DNA from: Phaeoceros laevis
Taxonomy: Eukaryota > Anthocerotophyta > Anthocerotopsida > Notothyladales
Assembly (NCBI GenBank): GCA_049999765.1
Contig: JBNGIQ010009421.1
Coordinates: 58,768-122,151, forward strand
Direction of reading: 5' to 3'
Length of the DNA: 63,384 nucleotides
Part shown: piece after piece, positions 42,351 through 54,474 of the stretch
How positions within the stretch are numbered: position 1 is the stretch's first letter
How the letters are laid out: each line of letters begins with the position of its first letter
Notes under the pieces: model-generated
Told to the model about the DNA's origin: nothing
Seen by the model: the letters and a program-made list of their open reading frames with translations, nothing else
The model's database searches: none
Made by a program: the position numbers and the translations under genes

Positions 42351-44317
42351 ATGTTGCCCCTAGCCAACATCATGTCCCTTGCTTGGCAGCAGCGCAGACG
42401 GATTCTCAAGGTACTTGCAGCTGCGGCGCTCGTTGTGCTGGTGACCGTGTTTGCGCTTCCTGATCTTTCCCCGGTACAGCGCTCTCCGCTCTTGCCTCAG
42501 GCCCCTACAAGGTCAGTTTCTACCATTTGGAGCGAGTTTGAGCGCTGCTGTAGCTCTGATGAACTAATTCAGAGGTAGTCCTGCCTGCTGCTGCCTTGCG
42601 CAGATCGAAGGGACACCAGAGGAGGTGGACTGAGCTTTGGTCGGAGCTGCCGGAGAAACAGTTGATGCGGTGTGCTTGGTGGAGCTCACAGCAGCCGCTA
42701 ACCGCATGTGAGCTCGACAGTTAAATTGGAGGTGCATTGTACAATTGCTCTATTTTTCTTATCTGTGAATTTATTTGTGTGCCTGCCTGCAGCTCTTCCA
42801 GCAAAGAGCAATGGTTTCCTGAAAGTGGATTGTGCCGGTGGACTTAATCAAATGCGACGAGATGTAAGCTGAGCTTTGGATAATGGCCGAAGTGTGGTGA
42901 GGACTTCGCGTTGCCTGTTGACAATCCGTCCAACTTTTCGGCAAGCAGTGCTTTAGGGAGCAGGCCAGATGAATTTTGCCAGCGGAGAACTGACCAAGGA
43001 GTTGAAATTTCTGTGCAGTTTTGCGATGGTGTAGGCGTGGCTCAATTGCTCAATGCGACCTTACTGCTACCGCCGCAGTTCGAGGTTTCTTCCTATTGGA
43101 ATGACACCAGGTTAATTATGCTCGCTCGAGGTCGACAAGTTTGCAGACCTCCTCTCCTGATCAGGAGCAGCCTAATGTTTACCTAGGTCAGGCTGCACGG
43201 ATCCAGCTGATGAGATATATCTTGTGCCAGTGGCTTTGCAGACATATTTGACACAAGTTATTTCGTCAAGATGATGAGAGGCTATGTCCGTGTTGCCAAA
43301 GACCTTCCACCCTATCTCTGGTCCAAGGAGCCGACAGTGGTGCCCTGCCTGAAGAAGAAAAATTTTTTGTTCGACTACACGGAGACTGTCCTCCCAACTC
43401 TGCTCAAGGAAAAGCTGGTGACGATCAGGCCTGCGGCAAGTCAGAGAGCTGACAGGTGTGAGCACCATCATCAATTGCTTGCAGGCATGTGGCACCAATT
43501 TTAAGCGGCTTCTAGACCTGCGTAAGTTGTAGCTGCTGGATTGGGGAAATGTGGCAGGTTCCCGAACGAGTCAAAGGCTGCGAGGTGTCAAGCATGCCAT
43601 CAGGCACTGCGGCCAGTGAAGAAGTTGAGAGAACTTGCAGAGCAGCTGCTCATCGACATCCCTCGCCCCTTCATGGCACTTCACCTGCGTTTCGAGCCTG
43701 ACATGATTGCTTACAGCCGATGTGCTTACCCCAAGCTGTCAAAAAAATCCAGGACAGCCATAGATGCTGTTCGTCAAGGTCGGACGCAATTGACAGGAGA
43801 TCAAGAAGTGGCATGGCGGAACCAAGGCAAATGCCCTCTCACTCCTGCTGAGACTGCCTACATGTTGCGGTCGCTGGGGTTTCCACAAACTATGCCTATA
43901 TATTTGGCGTCAGGTTCGGGGCTACTGGAAAAGGATGGCTTCTCCAAGGTTTTCAACAACATCATCACGAAGTCTGTGATGCTGGACAAGGAAGTGCTCG
44001 TGTCCCTAACTGAGAACAGCAAGGCTGCCCTCGATTACCTCATATCGGTAGCAAGTGACGTATACGTCGCCACCTTTTATGGGAACATGGACAAAATGGT
44101 TGTGGTCAGAAGGCTGATGGAGGGCAGAAGAGAAACTCTCGTTTTGGATCGCAAAGCCTTTGCAGTAGCAGTGTCGGAAGGTTACAAACCCAAGGATGTT
44201 GCAGAGACTATATGGCAGGTTCACAAACAAGCTGTGTTGACTGGGAGGGACCTGCCCTTACCGGACTGCTTTTGTGAGTGCCCAGCAGCAACTGGTTGTT
44301 CTCTGAGAAAAGATTGA
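42351..44317 (+). CDS. GT106 O-fucosyltransferase family protein
   Basis: Six exons: 42351-42511, 42604-42707, 42793-42863, 43019-43110, 43231-43455, 43558-44317; all phases fit and the product has 470 residues. A short cytosolic N-terminus is followed by a single membrane anchor (LAAAALVVLVTVFALP), giving type II Golgi topology. Family motifs are SNGFLKVDCAGGLNQMRRD, VAQLLNATLLLP, SGFADIFDTSYFV, PFMALHLRFEPDMIAYSRC (the HxR motif), PMPIYLASG-like IYLASGSG and the C-terminal Cys-rich FCECPAATGC. Plant GT106 proteins transfer fucose or other sugars to pectin, mannan or protein acceptors; the acceptor cannot be told here. Exon 4 uses a GTTAAT donor, which is acceptable but weak. Confidence 0.9.
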
Positions 44318-45259
44318 TGAGGCTAGTAGACTTCTGCGACAAGCAGTTCGCGTTTCGACTATCAGAGTGTATCTAGAGGCGTAGGAGCGTAACAGGAGAC
44401 TGTATAGCTAACAACTAATTTCCGACGTCCCACTGAAAGGGTCCACCTGTTGGCTCATTCGCTCATTCCTTAGCAACCTGAGAACTAATAATCACAACAT
44501 CGACAAATGACGGTTTTCACTTTGAGCGAGATCTCAGATTTTTTTGAATTCCAGAATGAAAACACATTTGAGGCAGTCACGACACCGGATGGAGGCAAAT
44601 TATGCGACTCGAAACTTTCCACTTTTTTTGCTCTCTTTTGGAACTTTCCACTTTTTCCCACTTGGCACTTTGGAACCACCGCCAGGTTGCATTACAGTGC
44701 GCTGTTGTTTCCTGGCAGGATGGGTCATCGAAGGTCTGTGTAACTTGCTGCTTGATTCAGCTTTTTGGACTGAAAATCCACCTTTTGTTCAGTACACTAG
44801 ATAACTGCAAGTTTGCTAGCGTGGTTTCTATCATACCTGTCCACAGAATCAGTTATGTCTTCCAAGCTCCACGATGCTGCACTTTCCACACATATCCTAC
44901 ACACAACACCTCAACGGCGAACCGTTAGGTTGACAAGCCATCGTTTTGACCACTGTCCATCACCCTGCATGACCAACGGGACTACCGACCATTTAACTGC
45001 AAGACTCTTGGTTGGCGTGATGTCAAGGTCCAGTTGTGCAGTGAGAACACTGAACAGTATGCTGCTTCATTGTGGAACCACCACTTGGCAGGGTGTCCAG
45101 CATTTCATGCGTTCCATGTCAAGCCAGTACCATAAATAATAACTAAGCATGGATTGTTTTACCTCCGGCAGGCAACTGGAAAGACAGCAGCTGGGGCTCT
45201 GTTTTGTGCTTGTCGAAGAACGGTAGCTTGTCAAACGCTCTGTATGCATACTTGCCAAC

Positions 45260-45385
45260 TTAACAAAGGGTCAGTCCTGTTTCCTGAATCTGTTTATGAA
45301 TCTGCTTCCCGTGATGCAGAGGTTGGGCACAAAGGCACATGCCCCGATCAAGCCCACTAAACAGACCCTGCAAGCATGGTTTTCT
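45260..45385 (-). pseudogene. PPR repeat fragment (minus strand)
   Basis: Reads GMCLCAQPLHHGKQIHKQIQ ETGL on the minus strand, equivalent to the ACA...LHQGKQLHAQIEEQGL segment of the intact PPR gene at 30.6 kb. Flanking repeats are missing and frames are broken, so it is a relic. Confidence 0.6.
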
Positions 45386-45414
45386 GTGTTCTTTCTGGAA
45401 AAATAAGAAAGAAA

Positions 45415-45490
45415 GCTCTTCCGGGACCTTCTCTGCATCACGGAAAGCAGCTCCATGCACAGATCGGGAAAATAGGGCGAGAGATTGACA
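45415..45490 (+). pseudogene. PPR repeat fragment (plus strand)
   Basis: Reads SLHHGKQLHAQIGKIG, the same PPR segment as the fragment at 45260-45385 but in the opposite orientation about 30-60 bp away. Together they form an imperfect inverted repeat. There is no intact reading frame. Confidence 0.6.
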
Positions 45491-46006
45491 CCTTTTGTTG
45501 CTACTCGAAACATGGGTTACAATATCATGCTGAGCTGAAGCCACTTCCACACATAAAAGATCAAGTCCTGCAAGAATTCCGCTCCTCGTTAGACCGTTTT
45601 ATTCATTTGCAGATTATCTGCCACTGGATTGTGCAATGTCTAAGATCCCGCGTTTTCCACAGATACCAGCCGCGATGTGCCTCTTGGTGCTAGCAACCAC
45701 AAGAGCCTATGCTTATGGATCTATTCATCGAGCTACCGATAGGCCCTGAGAAGGTGCTACCTGCCTTCCTTGCTTGTGAGAGTAAGACACCCAGCCCTCA
45801 AACCGTCTAAAGTGTGCAAGACTTACGAATAATGCTGTGGACAAAACCCTACAACCAGTTTAGGCAAACAGATGCGAGAAATAGCATCTTTAAAGCCTAA
45901 CCTAGAAAATTTTCTCAATATTAATTATTCCACAACGGTTTAGCACTGGACGGGCAGTTTGGTCAGACCACTAGAAACAGACATACTTCACACGGCAGAA
46001 GCGGAA

Positions 46007-46431
46007 ATGGGTGAGCGAGCAAACGTTCGCTATTCGGCGCTCAACAAGGATGATCCTGATCGGCCGAAAAGAGTTGAGGCTTACGAGGATATCCGCTTCA
46101 AGTACAATCCTCGTGACGCTGTGCCATGGCGGTCCATCGCCCTGGCTCTGGTCCTGCTGAGCTTGGGCACTTTCTTCCTTCTCATCTCCCACCTCATCTT
46201 CTCCAGCCAAATGGGCGGCGACAGCTCTCAAGCTTATGGATTTCTCACCCTTGGCCTTTTGGTATTTCTTCCAGGTGAGTACCCGGTGGGGAACAAATCT
46301 CCTTTCCAACAGAGGATTGGCAATTTTAAATCCTGTTTTTGTGTGTTCCAGGGTTCTATGAAACAAGAATAGCTTACTATTCATGGAGGGGATGCCCAGG
46401 CTACTCTTTCTCTCGAATACCAGCGTACTAG
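46007..46431 (+). CDS. TMEM230 family membrane protein
   Basis: Two exons, 46007-46274 and 46352-46431 (phase 1), encode 115 residues. The start MGERANVRYSALNKDD was chosen over an upstream in-frame Met because it matches the short N-terminus of plant homologues. Two membrane helices are visible (SIALALVLLSLGTFFLLISH and AYGFLTLGLLVFLP). Between and after them are the family motifs SQMGGDSSQAYG and GFYETRIAYYSWRGCPGYSF, ending SRIPAY. TMEM230 proteins are conserved eukaryotic two-pass proteins of endosomal or secretory vesicles, implicated in vesicle trafficking. Their function in plants is poorly defined. Confidence 0.93.
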
Positions 46432-46539
46432 GTCGAGAGCTCAGCTCTAAGGCTGGCATCTGCCTTAAAAGACTTGGTTACAAATTTCGTTCTCATGTCT
46501 AGTCTTTTCATGGTGCGACCAGAGTCGAGGACGCTGGTG

Positions 46540-48246
46540 TCACAATAATCTTTGCCTTACGACAAAGGCGGCCTTGGCTGCCACAGCCCTTGCTCTCTCT
46601 TCAATTATTGTGAAGTTTCTATTCGTCATAGCGGTTTTATCGAAGATTGGATCTGACAAGACCGCAGATATGGCACCTGCGTTCAGGTAGGATTCCAGCA
46701 TGTCTGCAACCCACACAGGACATGCAGTCTTAGCTGCCTAGGAATGATACCCTTAGCAACGAGTGAAGCAAGAGGAGGAAACAGATACAAACCTAGCGTG
46801 ACTTGGGAGGATACTATTAGAGGTATATGTGGCAGTGTACGCTTCAACGCGTTCACGAGTCGGGGGCCACCTGCAAGTCCTACTGGAAATAGCTGCACAT
46901 TGAGGCACCGTTGTAAGATACCAAACGGAGTATGTTTCTACTTCAAGCACTACAAAAGCAGTTTCGGCTTCTTCTTTCTGCACCAGATCTACCTGCTTTC
47001 TGAAAAAATCCTAAGGACACGAAGGTGAGGAGTACCTTGACAGCTTGTGCACCCCAGTCATATGCATTTGCCACCTGAGGACACAACGTGCATTAGAGTC
47101 CGCTTGCTAATCCTCCTGGTTTCCACAGAAGAGTTTGACTCGTGCTACCTCAGTCGGTGTCATGGCCCCTGGAATAAACAGCACTGAATCATCTCTGCTC
47201 CTCGCCACTACGTCCTGTGGAGGTTATGACAAATTACATGTGTATGTCCATCAACGTGTGCACCTGATATGCTATGAAAGTAAAGCACAGGGATTCCACA
47301 GAATAAACCAGTTACATCCCTAACCTTCAATGCCACAGGACTGAACAAAAACTTCGCTCCTGCACACAACGCTCTTTCCGCATCTTTCCACGACAAAACA
47401 GTTCCAGCCTGAGAAACACGGACACCAAACGAGGAAAAACTCCGTAAGAAAATCAGGTGACCTTTCTGCTTTTTTCACAACTAAGGTGAAGCAAGCAGTT
47501 TCCAAGCTGGCGGCGGACGTACCCCTATGAGGGCTGTTGGATATTCTCTAACCAGGATCTCAATAACCTGAAGAAGGGACAAGCATGGTGATAGCACGGA
47601 TTTCAAACTAGTGATGCCTTTTAGAACAGCATAGGCTTCGCACCATTAGGAGAAGGTTACCTCGGTTGCCGCAGGAGTTGTCATCGTCACCTCAAGCTGT
47701 AACATGTTCAGATGACCCGAGGAATGAAAAAGACTGAAAACAAAATTGGAGACACAATGCCGTTCAATCTGTCAAAAGAACAAAACAAGTCACAGAATAC
47801 GAACACCCAGCTGAGTTTGAGAACTGGTCTCACCACTGTGATGTTGTTATTAAGAGCCGCCCTTGCAGATTCCAAGGCCAGCTCCGGACTGCCAGTTCTC
47901 CATTTTAGCACAGCGGAAGACGCAAAGAATCAAGCTTGGGAAGCAAAACATAGCTGGCTTTCTCCCAACATCACCTATCTGTCCTCAGGCAAGCTATGAC
48001 TCCTGCTCCTTGTATGCGCTTCAAATCACTTTCGATCAGTGCTCTTCTGGTGCTTGAACTTTGACGAGATTCGTCCGAATTTTCATGACTGCTGCTACAC
48101 CAAATCTGGAAATGTTCCCCCACAGTCCTGCTCCTGGAAATGCTACGGTACATACCCTGAAAATGACAACCTGAAGTTCCGGTTGCCATGCTACAAGGGC
48201 TCCATGACCTACCAAAACGGCTACACTGTTGTTGGATTAGGGGCAT
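46540..48246 (-). CDS. 2-keto-3-deoxy-6-phosphogluconate (KDPG) aldolase
   Basis: Nine exons, minus strand: 48246-47975, 47888-47834, 47696-47661, 47567-47523, 47408-47325, 47214-47149, 47074-47036, 46892-46793, 46703-46540; 286 residues from the chosen Met (an in-frame Met at 48330 is an alternative). A Ser/Arg-rich N-terminus suggests plastid import. Family order: GAGVIACLRTDSPELALESA, LEVTMTTPAATE (catalytic Glu 111), YPTALIGAGTVLSWKDAERA, AGAKFLFSPVALK, FIPGAMTPTEVANAYDWGAQ, AVK then LFPVGLAGG (Schiff-base Lys 199), YLNAGAISAVLSD. The bacterial Arg after the EVT motif is Thr here. The enzyme splits KDPG to pyruvate and glyceraldehyde 3-phosphate, the last step of the Entner-Doudoroff path. 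A KHG-type aldolase role is also possible. Confidence 0.88.
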
Positions 48247-49991
48247 CTTTGAGTCCTTCCATATCGCAGAGACTCCCTCCATATTCCAAATTTCTGCTCC
48301 ACTGCTTCTGCCGCCTGCTCTTCCGACCACTGTACATTCGATGCGGGACGAGGCTTAGCCTCCGAGCTAACAGCACCACGGCTCAAGCGTTATAGCCAAG
48401 CTGTCTCTGTTGGCTGTGCGAGCCTGATTGTACGGCATCCGTTGAGTGTTCCGCTGTCAGGGGCGCCAATTCCAGTTCAGGAGCAGGCGGCAAGGGTAAA
48501 ACGACGTTTACCGAGCCGGACGACCGCTTTAGCATGTTTAGGGCAGATGTGAGTTGACCCCCCACGTGTGAGAACTGTGTTACCCGGTTGCAGGTTACCT
48601 GGAGTCGTCATGCTATGAACCGATCAGTCCGGGTGGTGCCGTTACAGGTCGCAAGAACCGGAGCTGCTTCCTCGACCACGCAGTCACACAGTCGCACCAG
48701 AAGAGGGCACAGTCGGTTCCCTCTTCTTCAAAGCCTTCCCTTCCGCGTCGTCGCGCTTTAACGTGGTTTCGCTTTCTGAGTTGGAATGCTCCAGCCTCGT
48801 CCGGATCCTGTAGCCTGCATGCACGAATTCCCCCGACTTGCGTGCGCCTCGTGCCCTGCTTAGGGTTGTCTACACCGCAATGTGCCTACCTGCAAGGTGA
48901 GTTCTCGGATGTTGTCCAGCCGTCTTTCCTGGAGTTGATTTTCTGCTCAGGCTAGAGACAATGGAGGCCATTGACGATTTTTGAGATGCAATTCAGCAAA
49001 TTGTGATGCAAATTTGAATAGCGCTGCACCAGAACCTCGTCGGTTGCTCGATAATTGGTGCTGCCCCTCGTCTGTGATTGGATTTGAGATTGGACGTCGC
49101 AGTCCTCACTGCTGATGGACAGTTTTTGCTGTTTGTGAACTGTGCAGGTGCATAGAGAGCTACAGAATTGGTGGACCACCTCTGACAGGGGAGGGAGGTG
49201 TCTCTGTGGATGGAAAAAATTTCGGGGAGCGAAGGCCGTGCTAGCACGGATTGCTGTTGAAAACAAGAGAGCCTGCTCACAGCGAAGAAAGCAAATTTTT
49301 CCGAGTTCATGTCCGCTCCTCTTGCCAATCAGAATTGGCTGGTTGTGTGACAACCTCAAGCGGAGGTTTTGTAAGGTTTGGGCCGGCAATCAGGTGAGGG
49401 TCTTTTTTTCCGTGTGGAAGGACCGTTGCAGGCAAGCACCGAAGAAGCTGGTGGCTTGTTTTGTAGGTCAAATCCTTCGCGTTCAAGGCGGATGGGCAGC
49501 CTGATATGCTGATTTCAAGGCAAAGTATGCATGTGACAGCTCGCGAAACTCTGGTAGCGCCTTCTGGATTGTGAACGCTGCCCGTCATTCACGGAGTTTG
49601 TGTGAAGAACAGTTGATTTGACACTAGTCCGAACCGAGAATTGCCGCGTCTCTGAGCTCTGGCCAGGTAAGCAAGCAATTTATGAGAGCGGTGTTTGGTC
49701 CGTCTGTGTAGTTGATGCCTGTGGCCAGAAACCGCAACTGCTAGTAACTGTCATCATGTGATTAACCCCCGTAGCAAGACTGACCAAGACTCCGACTTGG
49801 TGCAGACACCTGGAGAGCTTTATTTGCTCGTAGTGACTAGCTCGTGAATTTCTTGTGACTTGACACTGTTCAGCATCTGTACGTGTAGAAAAGTTGAGAG
49901 AATCGTGAGGTTTTCCAATTTATAAAGGGCCCAGGACAGAGGAGCTCACAGCTAGCTTAAAATTTAGACTTGGCGTCGCAGAATTTTTGCA
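48247..49991. other. Divergent promoter region of KDPG aldolase and ABCG genes
   Basis: Upstream of both genes. A candidate 5' UTR intron for the ABCG gene runs from the donor CCAG|GTAAGC at 49668 to an acceptor just before 49981 (GGCGTCGCAG). Open frames at 48952-49504 show no domain. Confidence 0.45.
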
Positions 49992-52829
49992 ATGGCTGAA
50001 CGTGGTGTAAGGAGTGAAGATAATTTTGCAAGTCGGGAGATGGTGGCTTGTAACGTAATAGATCCATCGGAGGACCGCACTTCTTGGAATTCCTACAGAG
50101 TGCACGGAGGAAAGAGGGCCACCGAATGCCTGGAGAATGATGATGGACCGTGGACGGAGGACGTTGAGAAACATCCTCACCGGAGAAATGGACATCATGA
50201 TTTCAAGCCTTCAGCGAGGACACCAGCGGGGCCACCAGTGCCGATTACAGTGAAGGTTGTCGGGACCTCCTGTAGCTTTACAAGCTTTAGAGTTACCTGT
50301 CTTGAGGCTGATTGTTTTGAATCGATTTTGTGCGCAACGTCCAGTTTCAGTTAGCCCGGTCCTACCGTCTTCGTGAAAACAAATGACGTTACCTTCAGGG
50401 TAATTTTGCAGCTGGGGTAACATTTGAAATTGTGAAGTTTGAGAGGAATGGATTGCCTTGTTATGGAGAAAATCTGTAGGTGACCAGTCCTCTCACGTTG
50501 CGATGGCAACTTAATGACTCAGGTGAAGCTGCAGGGTAGTGATCGTGATTGCCTCAAGCAAGGGTTTATCACGGCAATCACCTTCGAGTTCTCAATTCAG
50601 TTGTGCTATCAGCTTTGGGGGTAACGGGATTTTTGGTGGCCCTTCTTTTGCAGTTTGAAGACGTTGTTTACAAAGTGATTTTGAAAAAGACCGAAACATC
50701 TTGGTGGAAGCTAGGAAACATATTCTACAATTTGAAACACAAGCCAGAGGAGAAGGTAATCCTGAAGGGCATTACAGGTATTGTGAAGCCAGGGGAAATG
50801 CTTGCAATGCTTGGACCTTCAGGAAGTGGTAAGACCAGTCTTTTGAGCATTTTGGGGGGCTGGCTGGGTGGGGGGAAGCTATCTGGGAAGGTCTTATATA
50901 ATGACCAGCCATACAGCAAGCCTGTGAAGAGGAGAACAGGGTTTGTCACGCAGGATGACATCTTACATGTGCACCTCACTGTCAAGGAGACTCTGGTATA
51001 CGCAGCGTTGCTGAGGTTACCTAGTGACAGGTACACCAAACAGGAGAAAATCAGAAGGGCAGAAGAGATTATAATGGAACTAGGACTGGAGAAGTGCCAG
51101 GATACTAGAGTTGGAGATGCTTTTAGGCGTGGAATATCAGGAGGTGAAAGGAAACGCGTGAGCATAGGGTATGAGCTTATAGTGGATCCTAGTTTGCTGT
51201 TGCTGGACGAACCCACTTCTGGTCTGGATTCCACAACTGCCTCCAGGATCATAACTACCCTGCAGAAACTGGCTAACGGGGGCAGGACTGTGATCACAAC
51301 GATTCATCAACCTTCCAGCAGAGTGTACCACATGTTTAATAAAATTATATTGCTATCTGGGGGGCGTGTCTTGTATTACGGTCAGGCAAGTGAAGCACTG
51401 AGCTACTTCACCTCCTTGGGATTCCCTCCAGTTTTGGCGACCAATCCTGCAGATTATCTTCTGGATTTGGCAAACGGTAAGGTTGCAACATGGAGGTGAA
51501 GGGCAGCGCGTGTTGTCACTCTTGTGTGGTTTATCCTAGACATGATGCTCAGTCAAGCAAAGTCGAATCTCACATTGTTCTCACAATTTCTTACCCCAGG
51601 TGTGACTCACGAAATGCACATTGGGATTGAAGAAGGTCTACCCTTTGAGGAAGCTGAAGAAGAGAGGAAAAGGCAAGCACAGGCGCAGGCTGCTGTTGTG
51701 GAGTGCTTGAGTAAAGCCTATGAGAGGAATCTTGCTCCAAAAGCAAAAGAAGAAGTTCAAAGCTCCAAAGCAACAGATCTTGAAGTCAAAGGTGAGCCAG
51801 ATCTCGGAAGTTTTGCTTTCAAATTGGGGGAAAGAGAACGTTGTACCTGAAGTTGGACCCTCAAAGCTTGTGCCTCACATATTTGCCGTTTCACCAGCTT
51901 TCAATGAGAAGGTTGATTGGCCAACTTCGTGGATGGAACAGTTCTATGTCCTGCTCGTAAGAGGCCTGAAAGAACGAAGGCATGAAGCCTTTGGGGGATT
52001 ACGCGTGATGCAGGTCCTAGCTATTTCTATTATTTGTGGGTTGCTCTGGTTCCGGACAACTACAGCGAAGATTCAGGATCAGGTCCGGATTCAACTTGTG
52101 TATGTGAACGTTTTGTCAGATTGAGTTACATTTGAATGATGGATTTGTTGAGCTGACTAGCATCTTCTCCTGCTACAGGTCGGCTTACTTTTTTTCTTCT
52201 CAACATTCTGGGGGTTTTTCCCATTGTTTTCCGCCCTCTTCACCTTCCCTCAAGAACGGAACATGCTTATAAAGGAGCGTACGTCAGGAATGTACAGATT
52301 GTCTTCATATTTTTTTGCCAGGACAATCGGTGATCTGCCACTGGAGTTTGTGCTTCCTACTGTCTTTATTACCATCGTGTACTGGATGGGTGGCTTAAGA
52401 CCCGCTGGAGATGCATTCTTCCTAACTATGCTAGTTCTGCTGTACAACGTGTTGGTTTCTCAAGGGCTTGGTCTCTTCCTTGGGGCTGCAGTAATGGATG
52501 CCAAGCAAGCAACAACACTGGCATCAGTCATCATGCTAACGTTCTTGCTGGCAGGGGGGTTTTATGTCCAAACAACTCCAAGCTTCATTAGATGGGTGAA
52601 ATACATCTCGTTCAGCTATTATTGCTTCAAGCTGCAGCTGTCACTCCAGTACAAAAAAGGGGAGACATACCCATGCGCCACCGGAGCTTGCAGAGTTGAG
52701 GACTTCCAAGCAATTAAGCAAGTGGGCTTGGGAGACGTAGGCATCAATCTCTTGGCCCTCACAGTAATGATGGTTGGTTACAGGGTCCTCTGCTACATTG
52801 CGTTGCGGAAACAGAAGGGTTTTCAGTAA
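49992..52829 (+). CDS. ABCG subfamily half-size ABC transporter
   Basis: Five exons: 49992-50255, 50654-51476, 51600-51791, 51898-52082, 52179-52829; 704 residues. A soluble acidic N-terminus leads into the nucleotide-binding domain: Walker [10 protein letters not shown] (about residues 142-150), Q-loop [13 protein letters not shown], signature [14 protein letters not shown], Walker [14 protein letters not shown] and H-loop [10 protein letters not shown] charged linker ([14 protein letters not shown]) precedes the ABC2 membrane domain with about six helices ([48 protein letters not shown]). A Cys-containing loop ([13 protein letters not shown]) precedes the last helix, as in plant ABCG half-transporters. 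NBD-TMD order and length fit homo- or heterodimeric exporters of lipids or hormones; the substrate is not readable. Intron 1 has a weak GTTGTC donor. Confidence 0.93.
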
Positions 52830-53409
52830 CTGCCAACTATCATTTTAGGAGTCAGACACCGTAGTTCAACCGCCCTACTCGTTGACATGCTGCTCCGAGT
52901 AAGTCGAGTTGAGAAGAGGATTTCACCTCTTGCAAAATTTTGATGAGCAGCAACTAGTCTATTTCAGGCTTAGGAGATTTAACCTTGCAACAAGGTGAGG
53001 GCTGTGATCTTCCGGAGCAGTCCCTAGTCCTCGCTTGTCATAGCCAGGTAGCAAACCTGTCACAGGAGCAACTCTGATGAGGCAAGAAGAGAACATTTCC
53101 TGACATGAGTAATTGATAGAGAAGCGATGAGATGCTCCGCACCCAGGCGACAAAACTCAGAATCAGGACTGCTAGGCAGCACTGTTGCAATTTGCACCAG
53201 TCCAAGTTGCTTTTTCTCCTTTTATGGCCCTGGGCTTCTGCAGTCAGACGGCTGTAATCCGTGAAAGATATTGAATCCCCTCTCGTGCCGATGTGGCCCT
53301 CGACGCCCATCATCGCTTCCATCGTTTTGATCAGGCCGGAAGATTTTCAGCCGCAAGCTATGAAAAGAAGTTTCGCCGTCTCTCCGCAACCCCTTTTTTT
53401 TAATTCGTT
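52830..53409. other. Intergenic region
   Basis: 3' flank of the ABCG gene and promoter of the cytochrome c6A gene. Nothing else is recognised. Confidence 0.5.
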
Positions 53410-54267
53410 ATGGCATCTCCAGCCTTCGCCGTTTGCATGTCCTCCGCCAGGATTGGCCTACCCTCCCCTCCGATAGCAGTTCCCTGTGCACGGGCCGATG
53501 CAGATGCAGCCAAGGTGCGGGATTGCACGCTGCAGGTTATGCGAGCTGAAAGGGCGTCCTCGAGATGCCTCCAACTTGCAACCTTGGTAGCAATCGGAGC
53601 TTCAGCACTACTCTCTTTTGCCAGTGGTAACGCTACGCGGACGCAAGCTGCTTTCTTCAGCACGTTGCAGCGGATGGAACTTACATTTTTGTTGTTGTCA
53701 GCAGTTGAAGGTGCTATTGCTCAAGAAGGAGGGCCTGCTTTCCGGATGTCATGTGCGGGCTGCCATTCTGGGGGTGGAAATGTGATACAGCCTGTGAGAA
53801 TATTTCACCAGTCCTCGGTAAGCTTTCGACAGCAATGACCTCTCACATGACTGATGACCCGGATCTCCCACTGCACAGGGCGCGACTTTGTTTTCCGAAG
53901 ACCTTGAGAGGTAGGCTGAGCTGCACTAGGCAGCCTGGATGCTTTCCTTCGAATTTCCTCTTGTGCACTCTATGGAGCTTCTCGCTGTTGGATGACAGAA
54001 ATGGACTTTCCACTCTAGAGGACATCTATACCATCACGTATTCCGGAAAGGGACGAATGCCTGTAAGCAACCCCTCTAGTGAACTGTCGTATGGGTGGTT
54101 TCCTACTTCCAAGATGCTCATTCGTTGGCACAAACGTGCAGGGTTTTGGTGAAAAATGTACACCCAGGGGACAATGCACCTTCGGGCCAAGGTTGAGCGA
54201 TGAGGATATTAGAGCCATTGCAGAGTACGTCAAGGTGCAGGCCGATCAGGGATGGTCCGGCAGATGA
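53410..54267 (+). CDS. Cytochrome c6A (thylakoid lumen)
   Basis: Exons 53410-53793, 53879-53910, 53999-54062 and 54142-54267. The first exon probably hides a further 75-bp in-frame intron (53627-53701, donor GTG|GTAACG, pyrimidine-rich acceptor TTGTTGTTGTCAG). This would shorten the product from 201 to 176 residues and place ASAVEGAIAQEGG before the haem site. The haem motif is CAGCH, followed by SGGGNVIQPGATLFSEDLER, axial Met in GKGRMPGFGEKC, and the diagnostic loop insertion with two Cys (GEKCTPRGQCTFGPRL). The C-terminus AEYVKVQADQGW is typical. The N-terminus looks like a bipartite plastid and lumen targeting signal (ATLVAIGASALLSFAS). Cytochrome c6A is a land plant and green algal lumenal redox protein, proposed to act in disulfide formation rather than bulk electron transfer. 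Confidence 0.93.
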
Positions 54268-54474
54268 AGGCATCAGCCACTATTAATGTCCATGGTTCAA
54301 GGTCATTCACACTAAAAACACTCTTCCGTTCGTCGTACAGATGCCGCTCAGGGACACTTTTGCGTTGTGTCCGCTTCTACAAGGTACCGTCGATATATCG
54401 TCACTAATCTATCAAAAATTCAAGATGCTCCATCTATACACAATTCACAAACTTAGCCCCACGAGTACGACTGG

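Larger units (their letters stand above)
44318..46006. other. Gene-poor stretch with inverted PPR fragments
   Basis: The first part (44318-45250) shows nothing recognisable. PPR gene fragments in opposite orientations lie at about 45260-45480. The last part is the upstream region of the TMEM230 homologue. Confidence 0.45.

Noticed and set aside
48952-49504. Coding genes on either strand upstream of the ABCG gene
   Set aside because: The translations are low in structure and have no domain; the region fits 5' UTR and promoter, including a likely UTR intron.
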